Shown: one piece after another, positions 44,638 to 56,800 of the stretch
How positions within the stretch are numbered: position 1 is the first letter of the stretch
Layout: every line of letters begins with the position of its first letter
Assembly (NCBI GenBank): GCA_026874595.1
Contig: CM049318.1
Coordinates: 28,918,956 to 28,982,955 of the forward strand
Direction: 5' to 3'
DNA: 64,000 bases
Source of the DNA: Sipunculus nudus
Lineage: Eukaryota; Annelida; Sipuncula; Golfingiida; Sipunculidae
Made by a program: the position numbers and the translations under genes
Notes under the pieces: model-generated
Database searches by the model: none
What the model saw: the letters and a program-made list of their open reading frames with translations, nothing else
Told to the model about the DNA's origin: nothing

Positions 44638-46508
44638 TTGTATCCGCCAAAACAGAGTTTTGCGGATACTATGTTTTCAGCTGGCCGCCGCCGCCGCCGC
44701 CGCGGCCGCCGCGTAGGTGTCCGGAGAACTCCTCCGTAACCGCTGGGCGGAATTTTCCGAAACCCGGGATTATGTTCGGGTCACATGTGAACTGCTGCGC
44801 CCCGATTTTGTTTTGACCTCTGACCTTTCCTTTGCGATCTGCGTCCGTTTGTGCGTCTGTTTCCACACATAAACCCACATATCTCGGGAACCGTTTGACC
44901 GATCAGGAAAATTTTTTTGCACAAATGTAGCCCTCGGAGAGCTTTATAACATACACCAAAAATGGTGGCGCCACCTGCAACCATGTTTGCACAGTGTCCA
45001 TCTGTTCGTCTGCCTTGGGTTAAAATCACTCATATCTCTGCAGTGACTTGACTAATTCACCTGAAATTGGGCATGCGTAAACATCCTCGATAGCTTTTCT
45101 GATTTTATGACAGGTGGCGCCACCTACATTCAAGTTTACGCTGCAGACATCCAAGCTCATATCTCGGGAACCGTTTGACCGATCAGGAAAATTCTTTTGC
45201 ACAAATGTAGCCCTTGGAGAGCTTTATAACATACACCAAAAATGGTGGCGCCACCTGCAACCATGTTTGCACAGTGTCCATCTGTTCGTCTGCATGGGTT
45301 AAAATCACTCATATCTCTGCAGTGACTTGACTAATTCACCTGAAATTGGGCATGCGTATACATCCTGGATAGCTTTTCTGATTTTATGACAGGTGGCGCC
45401 ACCTACATTCACGTTTACGCTGCAGACATCAAAAGTCATATCTCGGGAACCGTTTGACCGATCAGGAAAATTCTTTTGCACAAATGTAGCCCTTGGAGAG
45501 CTTTATAACATACACCAAAAATGGTGGCGCTACCTGCAACCATGTTTGCACAGTGTCCATCTGTTTGTCTGCCTTGGGTTAAAATCACTCATATCTCTGC
45601 AGTGACTTGACTAATTCACCTGAAATTTAGCATGCGTATACATCCTGGATAGCTTTTCTGATTTTATGACAGGTGGCGCCACCTACATTCACGTTTACGC
45701 TGCAGACATCCAAGCTCATATCTCAGGAACCGTTTGACCGATCAGGAAAATTCTTTTGCACAAATGTAGCCCTTGGAGAGCTTTATAACATACACCAAAA
45801 ATGGTGGCGCTACCTGCAACCATGTTTGCACAGTGTCCATCTGTTTATCTGCCTTGGGTTAAAATCACTCATATCTCTGCAGTGACTTGACTAATTCACC
45901 TGAAATTTAGCATGCGTATACATCCTGGATAGCTTTTCTGATTTTATGACAGGTGGCGCCACCTACATTCACGTTTACGCTGCAGACATCCAAGCTCATA
46001 TCTCAGGAACCGTTTGACCGATCAGGAAAATTTTTTTGCACAAATGTAGCCCTTGGAGAGCTTTATAACATACACCAAAAATGGTGGCACCACCTGCAAC
46101 CATGTTTGCACAGTGTCCATCTGTTCGTCTGCCTTGGGTTAAAATCACTCATATTTCTGCAGTGGTTTGACTAATTCACCTGAAATTCGGCATGCTTATA
46201 CATCCTGGATAGCTTTTCTGATTTTATGACAGGTGGCGCCACCTACAATCAAGTTTACGCTGCAGACATCCAAGCTCATATCTAGGGAACCGTTTGACCG
46301 ATTGGGCCAAAATTTTGCATGTGTATAAATCTCACATAGCTCTTTATCATACGCAAAACTGGTGGCGCCACCTGCAGCCATGTTTGCACAGCTCCCATCT
46401 GTTTGTCTGCCATGGGATAAAATATCCATGCTAATATGCAACACTTCACCCGTTCCACTCTGATTTAGGCGGATACAAGTAGTCGCTTGTCGACTACCCG
46501 TATTCTAG
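44638..46508 (+). mobile_element. Family A element, best preserved copy, five 280-bp units
   Basis: It begins TTGTATCCGCCAAAACAG, forming a 5' inverted repeat with TTTTGCGGATA. After a GCC tract (44684-44713) it carries TGACCTCTGACCT (44814-44826). The core has AGGTGGCGCC at 45112, 45391, 45671, 45951 and 46231, spaced 279, 280, 280 and 280 bp, each unit with a second GGTGGCGCYACC palindrome. It ends with hairpin GTAGTCG-CTTGT-CGACTAC, then CCGTATTCTAG. The start motif GTATCCGCC recurs inverted as GGCGGATAC just before the hairpin. High unit similarity suggests recent array growth or homogenisation. Confidence 0.85.
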
Positions 46509-47628
46509 TTTGTTTAATATTTTACAACGACTTGAGCTAGCATCATGAAATTTAATGTAAAAAATTAGCCATCTGAAAAACTCTGCATTTTCTTAGATTT
46601 TATTGAGAAAAAGCTAAAAAATTGTTTAAAATCTTCTCCTCCAAAACTGTCAAGCCAAATTGTTCAATATTTCACAGAAATAATCTCTTATATCATCTCT
46701 CTCAAGTTTGTTCAAATGATTAAATTTGGGTGAATTTTGGCCGAGTTACAGGAAGTTGAACTTAGTCATCTGTCTAAAAAAGCATACTAAAATGACAATC
46801 TCAGAAATGGCTGGAGCTTTCATCACCAAATTTTAGGCCAGTGTTGGTCACATGAGTCATATCTGAAATTGAGGTATTGGTGGCGCCACCTGCCTTGACC
46901 TTTTTTTGAACTGGGGTCATTGTTCAGCTTATTTTTTTGTTATCTGCATTTACTTAAATTTTATAGGGAAAAGGCTGAAAAACCTTTTTAAAAGTCTTCT
47001 ACTTGTAAACAGTCCAGCCAAATTGTTCAATATTTCACAGAAATGATCGCAGAGGCAAGCCTTCTCAAGTTTGGTCAAATGGTTTGCATTTGATGAATTT
47101 TAGCAGAATTCCACAAATTTGAACTTAAGTTATTTGGCCAAGTAAGCATATTGACATAGTAATCTCAGAAATGACAGAACCTAGCATTACAACGTATTGT
47201 GCAAATGTTGGTCACATGACTCATATTTGAAGATTTCCTGTTGCCAACTACATTGACCTGGCTTTTATTTGCAAAAACCTCATAATTTTAACCTCTTTCA
47301 GCTGATAATGTTATGATGAAACTGTCAAGTTGAATCGTTCAGTTTTTCAAAAGAATTATCCTAGGTTCTTTCAATCATATAAGAATAGATTGAGTTTGTT
47401 GACTTTTGGTTGAGTCGTGAAAAGCTTAAGTTAATTGGTCTTATGGCCATTAGTGGGTCTATTTCAAACTGAGGACTGCAATAGTGTTTTTCTACAAAAT
47501 TGTTGTTTCAATTATAACTTCTGTGACATTGAACAAAAATTATTCTTAGGTGGCCTTTGTTCAAGTTTTATTGAATGATTTTTGGCTGAATTATTGGACC
47601 TTTAGCAATGAAAGAACTGCTTCTTTTA
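46509..47628 (+). mobile_element. Outer D sequence between insertions
   Basis: D-type units (AATCTCAGAAATGGCTGGAG, CATCACCAAATTTTAGGCC, palindrome at about 46880) run parallel to 15140-16830. Confidence 0.6.
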
Positions 47629-47648
47629 TAAGCGAACCTGTGAGCTTA

Positions 47649-48739
47649 CTGTGGTTGCCTTTTTGTTCGCGAGGGTTTTAATTTCGCAATATTCGCGAAT
47701 GGAAAATAATCGCGAAAATGAAACCCTCGGGAATAATCAGCCAATTGAGAATGTTCTTCTTATTTAGTGTAATCAATAGGCCTACTTGTATGGTAATAGG
47801 TTAGAACAGAGAGAATTTTTTAATAAATTACATCCTTGCAGGTATAGGGAAATTTAAACCTTAAATTTGAACTAAACCACCAATGCTGTGTGTACTGGCC
47901 CATCATTATATAAGAAAATGTCACAAACTCATGACCTATTCTCATTTTATAAAACACAAAGCAGGGATGTGTTAATAGAAGGTACTCTTTCACAATGTCC
48001 CGTATTTAGTGAATGTTGATGAATAAAATTTGGTACGAAAAAATTGAACGTAGCTGCTATGGTAGCGCCACCTTGTATCTGTATAAAAGACTAATGCTGA
48101 TTTCAGCTTCCATGAAATCACATGACGCGCCAAACGTTGTTTGATTGACTATAATTGATAATCGACGTAAATATTTGAATATATTTGAATGTTCACAGTT
48201 CTTAATGAGGCCAAACTGCTGTAGAAAAGTTGAATGTGATGTTTGGTATCAGGTTTTAAGCGCGAAACCTGGATACGGTCCTTTCTAATAGCCATATTAT
48301 ATGGAAGCAATCTTCAACAAATCCTGACTGACAGAATCTGAACTGACACGAGTTCACCACGGTGTTTTACAATCAAATTTGCTCTTAGTGGCCGCATTGC
48401 TGTCGGCATATTGGGAAATAATAATACATTTTAGTATTACTAATGATTTATTCATGCAGCTGAAATATCACAAATCACGTCTATAAACAATAACAGTTTA
48501 CCTTTTAAATATCCCGTAGCGAGCCCCCCCCCCCCCCCCCCCCACCCCATTTCACGTGCACGGCCCGCCCGCCCGGCACTCAAATTATTCTGAGCACATC
48601 CCTGCAAAGGTATATGGTTTTGCCAAAGATTTGATATACTAGTAGGTTCTTGTGAGATCGCGAAAATGAAAACCTCGCAAAACATTAAAAATGGAAAAAT
48701 CGCGAAATTTCAGCCTCGCGAATTTGAAGCCAACCACAG
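47649..48739. mobile_element. TA-flanked inverted-repeat element (1.1 kb)
   Basis: The ends CTGTGGTTG...TTCGCGAGG and, inverted, CCTCGCGAATTTGAAGCC...CAACCACAG form imperfect terminal inverted repeats of about 38 bp rich in TTCGCGA. TA is duplicated on both sides (47647-47648 and 48740-48741). Removing the element and one TA restores GAGCTTATGCGATGG, exactly the sequence in other D copies. This fits a Tc1/mariner-type or other TA-targeting DNA transposon, non-autonomous since no transposase is seen. It carries a 20-C run at 48524-48543. Confidence 0.85.
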
Positions 48740-49766
48740 TATGCGATGGCGCAGCGTCGTCCGTCCGTCGTCAGCCTTCCGCTGTCCAGGGCTGGCTTTC
48801 CGCCGTCCATGGCTGAGGTCAGAAACCGTTAGAGCTAGCAGCTCCAAATTATATGTAAGAATTAGTCACATGTGAAACTTGGTGCCCTGGAGCTTATTAT
48901 TGGGTATCTGCATTAATTTAGATTTTACAGAGAAAAAGCGTCCAGTGTCCATCTGTTCATCTGCCTTGGGATAAAATCACTCATCTCTCAGAAGTGGTTT
49001 GACTTATCCACCTGAAATTTTGCAGGTTTATACATCCTGGACAATTTTCTCGATTTTATGACAGGTGGCGCCACCTACATTCACGTTTACTCTGCAGACA
49101 TCCAAGCTCATATCTCGCTAACCGTTTGACCGATTGGGCCAAAATTTTACATGTATATAGATCTCACATAGCTCTTCATCATAGGCAAAACTGGTGGCCC
49201 AACCTGCAACCACTTATGCACAGCGTCTATCTGTTCATCTGCCTTGGGATAAAATCACTCATATCTCAGCAGTGGTTTGACTTATCCACCTGAAATTTTG
49301 CAGGTTTATACATCCTGGACAGCTTTCTCGATTTTATGACAGGTGGCGCCACCTACATTCACGTTTACTCTGCAGACATCCAAGCTCATATCTCGGGAAC
49401 CGTTTGACCAATTGGGCCAAAATTTTGCATGTGTATGGATCTCACATTGCTCTTCATCATAGGCAAAACTGGTGGCACCACCTGCAACTATTAATGCACA
49501 GCACCCATCTGTTCATCTGCCTTGGGATAAAATCACTCATATCTCAGCAGTGGTTTGACTTATCCACCTGAAATTTTGCAGGTTTATACATCCTGGACAG
49601 CTTTCTCGATTTTATGACAGGTGGCGCCACCTACATTCACGTTTACTCTGCAGACATCCAAGCTCATATCTCGGGAACCGTTTGACCGATTGGGCCAAAA
49701 TTTTGCATGTGTATAGATCTCACACAGTTCTTCATCATTGGCAAAACTGGTGGCGCCACCTGCAAC

Positions 49767-52700
49767 CAGGGTTCGTACGCACCTTGAAAACCTTGAAAAG
49801 TGCTTGAATTTAGTCATTTCAATTTCAAGGGCTTGAAAAGTGCTTGAAAAGAGAGAGTGGTTTGGAAAAGTGCTTGAAAAATAAAATTTTGTGAAAGAGT
49901 TTGGTGTATGTTGTGTGTATGCATACCTGGTATTTTAATATCGACTTTCGGGCATCTCTACGTCAATCAAATGTATGAAATAGAATTAACCCAATCGTGG
50001 ATGAATGAGACCGGGCAGTGAAAGTGACGATGTAACAAGTTAACATACGAGGGTAATAACCATGTTTATTATCAAGTAGTAAGTGAGTTGCTTTACTGGA
50101 AAGATCGTGGAGATATCCCCCGAGGTACGTATAAAAGCTCTTTAATTGAAAACTCAATCCACGCTAGGCGAGTTCACGTAAGTATTTTCGCAAGATTTAT
50201 AATTTAAATTTTAAAGTAATACTACAGAGATTATTAATATAGCTATTGAGAAGATCTGTCCAAAGGAAATAATTATCTGGGAACAAACCAGGGGAATAAA
50301 ATGTGTGAAAAATACATGATGGGAACAATTCGAATCTGAGGGATAATAATAATATAAAACTAATTCGCTCAGTAGAATATGTCGTTTAAATCAAGTTAAC
50401 TTTACGTTTTACATTGGTAACTCGGTGATAATAATTATATCAGAGGGGTCATATTTCCCCAACGAACCCAATCCGACTTTGATTTGATTAAAGGTTTTTC
50501 AGTTTATCCAAGGGTTGCGTGTTTTATTTATCTTCGTACCTGCGCATTTCATGTGTACGCGCTGTGATCGTCATTTGTTAGCTCCATAAGATCACTGATC
50601 AGCGAAATACAATTTACACGCGGGGTCAATCCAATTAAGGATAAATACTGTTTGTCCGAAATAGGTTAAGGTGTTTGGCAGGTACTGATGTATATTCACA
50701 TTCTCTGGCGTCAGTTTGTAAAAGGCTGGGATCCATGGGGGAAATCACATTTTTGTTGCGATGTGATAGCCGTTTGTAAGCGAAGTACGCTGGCAGTTTA
50801 AAGAGTGATCAGCGACATATACAACTTCCAGCATCGGCCCCCTCCCTGCCCTGCATAACGATTGCATAAAGGTCACCAACAAGAGTTTTTTTTTAAATAA
50901 GATTTCACATTTTTAGTTTTAATCAAATGTTGGACATGTTTGAATAGAAATCTGGCTGCGTCTGTGATCGTTAGATAACGACCTTCACAGGTGTTGCCCG
51001 GCCATTTGTTGACACGTGCGGCCAGTGACTTGGCGGTAAACGGCAGAAACCTCGTGCACGACAAGGTCGTCATATCAAACGTGCTGATACGAAGTTTGAC
51101 CAGTATTGTTTTGAATAATTTGATAATACTATACCAAAATATCGTATAAGGGTACTGTAGATTCAGATAATATCGTGGGCTTAAAATTTCGTGGTTTTTG
51201 TACAAAACGCATATCGTGGGGTATTTGAATTCGTGGAAAGACAAAGAAAACTTTAGAAAATTATGGTTATTAATACCTCCATATGCGCAAGGAAGACGAG
51301 CCCTATGTACACAGGTGGTTTGGCTCAGATGCTTATCGCACGGTGCGCCTGTACCGCGGTCAATCAGGTCAGTGTTGAACAAACATGCTCCGCCCGACGC
51401 GAGCCTAACAAAGAATTAATCAGCCGTGACCGACACGTGCTGGGCGATACATCGGCTGTTAGTTGTAACACCCGATACATCGGCTATCAGTTATAACACC
51501 CGATCACACCACGTTAACAGAAAACGTAAATCATCACTTGACCGGAGGAAAAAAATAAACGGGACCGTCCACATGAAGGTTTTTATCTTTTTTTTTCATC
51601 TAGGCGGTAGTCACATGTGGCGCCTGTAAATCCCTGACGGGGCGGTGAGACGAGACACGGTTCGTTCGTCATTCATCATGTCAGCTTTATTTGGAGATTA
51701 TAAAGAAATAATTTGCCTAATAGTATTCGGTGACGCTTACTTACGCCAACATATATATGTACCACTATCGGCAATATTCGGAAAAAGTACCGCCTTATTC
51801 GGAATAAGTGCTCTTTCGCGTCCCGCGGTAATCGCGGTAATGCAAATGAGTTTACACGGCCCTTGTCTTTTGGACCAATAGGTAGCGTAAGTCTCGTTTA
51901 ATATCTATTGAAAGAAGGTTGAAAAGGCCGGTTCCGAAAAAGCCGTGCCTCGGTAGCTATGGTTACGAACATTGGAACTTGTGTACCGTTCTTGGCGTGT
52001 CAGAACTACCGCTTTGCTCGACAGAAATGTGGTATTGTTCTTGAATTTTTCATCCGAAATGCTGATAAGAGGAAAATACGTTTTCAGTTTAAATTATACT
52101 TTGATATTGTTTTATTGTAAAGATATCAGGGGGCCGTGTTCGTACGATATTAGGGGAAATAATTTAATTGACAAAAGAATATTTATAAATCCCGTATTTT
52201 TATAGTAATTTACGAAAAGCAATTCAGTGCATTTAATGATTGTATCAAAAACAATCATAAAAAAGTAATAAACAATTTTTGTATTTTATTGAAAATTCAG
52301 CCAGCGGTAACAATTATAAATATAAAGTCGACCACCAGCTGCCGTTGAGATACCGTATATCCTCTGACCGTGTGATTTTTTTATCGTTGGAATCATGAAT
52401 TCGTGGATTATCTTGATCCACGAAAACCACGAAAATAAAATCCCAACTAATATTTCTGAATCTACAGTAACATATTACAGGCATTTATTTATTTATTTAT
52501 TTTTTTTTTTTGCCGTTGAAAACTTGAATGAATATCCCCCACGATCGCCGAACTGTCAGAGTTTTTCGGCACCCTTTCTGCCGGAGCATATAATTTGCTA
52601 AAGTTTGAGCTAGTCGGCAAATCGGAGAACCCTATTCAAGATATTGTAGGTTTTAGACCCTCGTTATCAGATTAGTTAAATCTGTCAAGGTCATGCCAAA

Positions 52701-53082
52701 GATGAGTAATCATTTTGAATGTAAAGTTAAAACAATGGGCCGCTGTGTATTAAAACGCGACTGGCTATACCGAAGGGTATTTCACAAGCGCTTCAGTTGC
52801 TGTTAGTGTAGATTTCGGCTAAATTTGTTATTTTCTGAGTCATTTCCTTATAACTATTACTTATTTTACATTTCCTAGCCTTTTTTATCACACTATATGG
52901 TCCATCTCATTATAAATATTATTTTGCATTTGTGTTACAAGCCTTTCGATGTCGGCAACATGCATGGGTGAAGGTGCACTGACCGTCCATAAATTTTGAT
53001 GTCCTTGAAAATACTTTTCAGGTCCTTGAAAAGTGCTTGAAAAGTGCTTGAAATTTTTCTCATGATAAGTGTACGAACCCTG
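49767..53082. mobile_element. 3.3-kb element with CAGGGTTCGTAC ends and 6-bp target duplication
   Basis: The left end is CAGGGTTCGTACGCACCTTG and the right end is GTACGAACCCTG, 12-bp terminal inverted repeats with one mismatch at most. CCTTGAAAAGTGCTTGAAAA repeats occur just inside both ends. TGCAAC flanks it on both sides (49761-49766 and 53083-53088). Superfamily unassigned: a 6-bp duplication excludes the usual 8-bp hAT or 2-bp mariner types. Interior frames cross the boundary of the nested element 51155-52467, so no transposase is supported. Confidence 0.85.
51155..52467. mobile_element. Second TA-flanked inverted-repeat element (1.3 kb)
   Basis: The ends CTGTAGATTCAGATAATATC and, inverted, GAATCTACAG with related TTTCGTGG motifs form imperfect inverted repeats of about 50 bp. 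TA flanks both sides (51153-51154 and 52468-52469). It lies inside the 3.3-kb element 49767-53082. No transposase is recognised. It resembles the 47649 element in having CG-containing terminal repeats and a TA target, but the terminal sequences differ. Confidence 0.75.
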
Positions 53083-53629
53083 TGCAACCATTAATGCACA
53101 GCACCCATCTGTTCACCTGCCTTGGGATAAAATCACTCATATCTCAGAAGTGGTTTGACTTATCCACCTGAAATTTTGCAGGTTTATACATCCTGGACAG
53201 CTTTCTCGATTTTATGACAGGTGGCGCCACCTACATTCACGTTTACTCTGCAGACATCCAAGCTCATACCTCAGGAACCATTTGACTGATTGGGCCAAAA
53301 TTTTGTTTATGTATAGATCTCACATAGCTCTTCATCATAAGCAAAACTGGTGGTGCCACCTGCAACCACTTATTAAAACCGTCCATCTGTCCATCTTCAC
53401 CCGTCCCACTCTGATTTCTGTGGATACACATAGTCACTGGTCAACTACCCATATTCTAGTTTTAAAATGTCCTAGTCTGAAACTTGCAGGTCTGAAATGT
53501 CCATTTTGCTGAAATCATAATGACTAAGGTAGATATGCAGGATTTAAAAGGATCAATATTAAATTAAAAAAAAAACTCCATTCATACTCCCAAACCATGC
53601 ACAGGTTCGCATTAGGCCTGTAGGCCTTG

Positions 53630-54902
53630 TTATTATAGATATTTTTGGTAAAAAGTTTATGAATATGTCAGCTTGAAAAAAAAACATTTTAGCCAAAGTC
53701 TTTCAGTATGTGTAGACAGATTTACCAACAGGCAAAGATTGTGTGTGTATCATTTAATAGGTTGAAAAATGCAAACTGTTTCAGATTTTGCAACAGATCA
53801 AGAGTTGATTCAGTGCAGCCAGATATAGGTCAAGAGTTCAGTCAGTGCAGCCAAGCACAAGGCATGTGATCACTGCATGGGTGTCATGTGAACACCTCAT
53901 GGCAAGCATGTGATCACCTCATGAGTATCATGTGATCACCTCATGGGTGTCATGCCCCTCAGGGCTGCATGTGAGCTTATGCAATGATGTGGCTACTATT
54001 TCAGATTTGGAAATAGGCCAAAGGTCAGTCTGGATCTATTTATAGCTTCAGCAGACTGCCAACTGTATCAGATTAGGTAACAGGTAAAGAGTTCACTCAG
54101 TGCAGCTAGGTACAGGTCAAAAGTTCACTCAGTCTAGCTAGTACACTCGGTGCAGTAGCTGCATTCTATTCATAGCGTTGGCAGACTGCCCACTGTGTCT
54201 GATTATGCAGCAGGTCAAGAGTTCACTCATTGCAGCCAGGTACAGGTCAAAAGTTCACTAAGTCTAGCCAGGTGCAGGTCGTGAGTTCACTTAGTGCAGT
54301 AGCCTGAGCTAGCAATTTGTCACAGTTCACTACGGGCAACTGCCTTTCTCACCAAAGCCTGGTCAGCCCCATGCATTAGACTCAAGGTAAGTCTGATGTA
54401 TTGGCCTGATATATTTGCCTGTCTGTGATAGCTTTCTTGTTCACAAGACAGGTGTCGCCACCTACAATGACTTTTGCACAATGTATGTGCCTCCTTATTT
54501 CTACAGAGGAATTTGATATAATCAGCCTTAAATTGGGCATATTTATACATATCGAATAGCTTTGTCATATACAAGACTGATGGTGCCACCTACAGTAATT
54601 TTTGCAAAGTCTTTCCCTGCTTATTTCTCAGGAGGGGTTTGATATATCAGTCTGAAATTGGGCATATGTATATATCTCGGATAGCTTTGTTGTATACAAA
54701 GCTGGTGGTGCCAGCTACAATCATTTTTGTGTTGTGTGCACCCGTATGAGAATTTCAGCAGTGATGTTTGTGTAATTGTTTCTTATTCAAAATGTTTAGT
54801 ACTTTCATTGTTCATATACATGAAAAGTAATGGTCCAGTAATGAAGCATTATACCTGGTGTATTTCCCATTGCACAGGTTCGCATTAGGCCTGTAGGCCT
54901 TG
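53630..54902 (+). mobile_element. Outer D 3' region with an empty insertion site
   Basis: D 3' half with GTCAAGAGTTCA-type minisatellite (53800-54310), palindrome units near 54450 and 54580, and the D terminus. It carries the uninterrupted AATCATTTTTGTGTTG site (54720-54735), which is occupied in two other D copies. Confidence 0.65.
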
Positions 54903-55767
54903 TTTAAATTTAGATCGGCTTTTAAGAAATGTTTAAGCTGATTGGTTTAAACTTTACAGAAATTGTTCTATGGTATTATCCTGTCAGTTTTATTAGAATA
55001 GATTGGGTAAATGCAGCTTTAACAAAGCAGTGTAGCCAATTGAAAAAGGCTTTCAGTGTTTGAAAAGAGATTTGGCAGCATGGCAAGTTTCAACATGTCA
55101 AGTCAAGAGGTCAATCAGTGCACCCAGGTGCAGTCCAGACATCACCATGGCAACTGACCTGGCTCTGCCTGTCTCCAGATACAGTCTAGACATCTAAACG
55201 TCTAGACGTTCTAGAACCTGCCAATTGTGTCAGATTTTACAATAGGTCAAGTTACGCTCTGTATCAATTTTCAGTCTGTAGGAGCCAGTGGTAATTTTCA
55301 GTCTGTAAGAGCCAGTGGTGCGGTTACATGTGGCACATTAGGTTCACTTGACCAGGGGGAAAGCTGAGCCTCCATTGCCATGATGCATGAAATGGTATGA
55401 CTCAATACCAAGGCTAAAAGGGGAACTTGTTATTAGATATTATAGGGAAAAAGCTAAAAAAACATTTTAAAATGTTCTTCTCTGAGACCATGCTGCCAAA
55501 TTGTCCATTCATCTGTCCCAATATCCCTCCCTGGCAAAAAGAACATATCCGAAATATCCTGACTGATACATCCTAGTTTTAAAATGTCCTAGTTCGAAAC
55601 GTGCAGGTCCAAAACGTCCATTTGGCTGAAATCATAATGACTAAGGAAGATATGCAAGACATGAGAGGATCAATATTAAATTTTAAAAATAAAGATTCAT
55701 ACTCCCAAACTTTGCACAGGTTTGCATTAGGCCTGTAGGCCTTGTTTCTAATTTTTATGCATTTTTT
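54903..55767 (+). mobile_element. Further D 3' remnant ending at 55744
   Basis: It contains the TTTTAAAATGTCCTAG phrase shared with 53460 and ends TTTGCATTAGGCCTGTAGGCCTTG at 55744. It is followed by TTTCTAATTTTTATGC, a G-core-like flank. Confidence 0.5.
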
Positions 55768-56800
55768 TTAGCCCTCAGCCCTTAGGCTGATGGGCTATTG
55801 TCTTCACCCAAGCTGTCCGTCTGTCCTTCTGTCCGTCCGGCGTCCGTTAACTTTTACCTTGTGAGCGGGATATCTTGAAAAGGATTCACCGTCAGAATTT
55901 TATTTCCTCGGTAAAGATGTATATCGACAAAATCTCAGTCAAGTTCGAAGATGGGTGACCTTGACCTATTTTTCTACATTTTAGAGCTGATTATAGAAAA
56001 ACACTTAGATGCTTATTACTCAGGAACCATTTGGTGGATTTTCACAAAACTTACTATGATTATTGGGACTGATAGTCTGTACCTGCTATACAAGTTTGGT
56101 GGCGCCACCTACAATTTCTGATTTTTAATTAATTTTTATCGGATTTTTCAACTTTGGGCTTGTGAACGGGATATCTCGAAAAGGATTCACCGTAAGAATT
56201 TTATTTTTTCGGTGAAGATGTATATAGACAAAATCTCAGTCAAGTTCGAAGATGGGTGACCTTGACCAATTTTTCTACGTTTTAGAGCTGATTATAGAAA
56301 AAACATTTAGAAGCTTATTTCTCAGGAACCATTGGATGGATTATCACAATACTTACTATGATCATAGGGACTGATGGTCTGTAACTGCTGCACAAGTTTG
56401 GGGGTGCAATTTCTGATTTTTTATTGAATTTTTCTTGGATTTTTCAACTTTGGCCTTGTGAGCGGGATATCTCTAAAAGGATTCACAATAGGAATTTTAT
56501 TTCTTTGGTGAAGATGTATATCGACAAAAATCTCGTTCATGTTCGAAGATGGGTGACCTTGACCTACTTTACAAGGTCACAGAGCTTATAATAGAATAAA
56601 ACTTAGAAGCTTATTTTTCAGGAAGCATTTGGCGGATTGTTATGAATCATGGTACATACCTCTCCATTTTAAATTTATAACTGAGACATGTACAGATATA
56701 CATCCATGTGAGAACAGATATTTAGTACTTGTTACTGTTACCACCTCTAAACACTGTTCTTTTGGCTGAGGGCTTTTGTCAGCTTTTGCTGATATTCTAG
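55768..56800 (+). mobile_element. Family B element, 1.0 kb
   Basis: It starts TTAGCCCTCAGCCC and ends with a perfect small hairpin TCAGC-TTTT-GCTGA, then TATTCTAG. AGCCCTCAGCC recurs inverted as GGCTGAGGGCT. The interior has three units of about 290-310 bp (TTCACCGT, AAGATGGGTGACCTTGACC), one with GGTGGCGCCACC at about 56099. The flanks TTTTTT and TCTCTATTTTTGAGACC join to a G core as at 18524-18540, so it sits in a T run. Confidence 0.8.

Larger units (their letters stand above)
48946..53459 (+). mobile_element. Family A array, 5'-truncated, interrupted by a 3.3-kb element
   Basis: AGGTGGCGCC occurs at 49063, 49341, 49619 and 53219. The first three are 278 bp apart. Removing 49767-53082 plus one 6-bp duplication puts the fourth exactly 278 bp after the third. 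It ends CTACCCATATTCTAG with a decayed hairpin. Confidence 0.75.
47629..53629 (+). mobile_element. Inner family D element with nested elements
   Basis: Its start AAGCGAACCTGTGAGCTTA is split after TTA by the TA-flanked element 47649-48739 and continues TATGCGATGG at 48740. It ends GGTTCGCATTAGGCCTGTAGGCCTTG at 53629. Outside it, CTTCTTTTAT and TATTATAGATATTTT join to a sequence matching the uninterrupted 16853-16870. Its middle is a truncated family A array (48946-53459). Confidence 0.7.
43725..54902 (+). mobile_element. Outer family D element containing nested insertions
   Basis: It starts TTAGCGAACCTGTGAGC at 43725. D sequence can be followed at 44292-44637, 46509-47628 and 53630-54902, ending GCATTAGGCCTGTAGGCCTTG. 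Between those parts lie a foreign segment (43820-44290), an A element (44638-46508) and an inner D element (47629-53629). The pairing of this start with this end is inferred from order; the start at 42573 with the end at 55744 is the other possible outer pair. Confidence 0.5.

Noticed and set aside
45114-46174. Series of similar 62-73 codon frames
   Set aside because: They are one frame of the 280-bp tandem unit of a family A element, repeated with the array; not genes.
50873-51382. 169-codon minus-strand frame
   Set aside because: It crosses the boundary at 51155 between two nested elements, so it cannot be an original gene of either.
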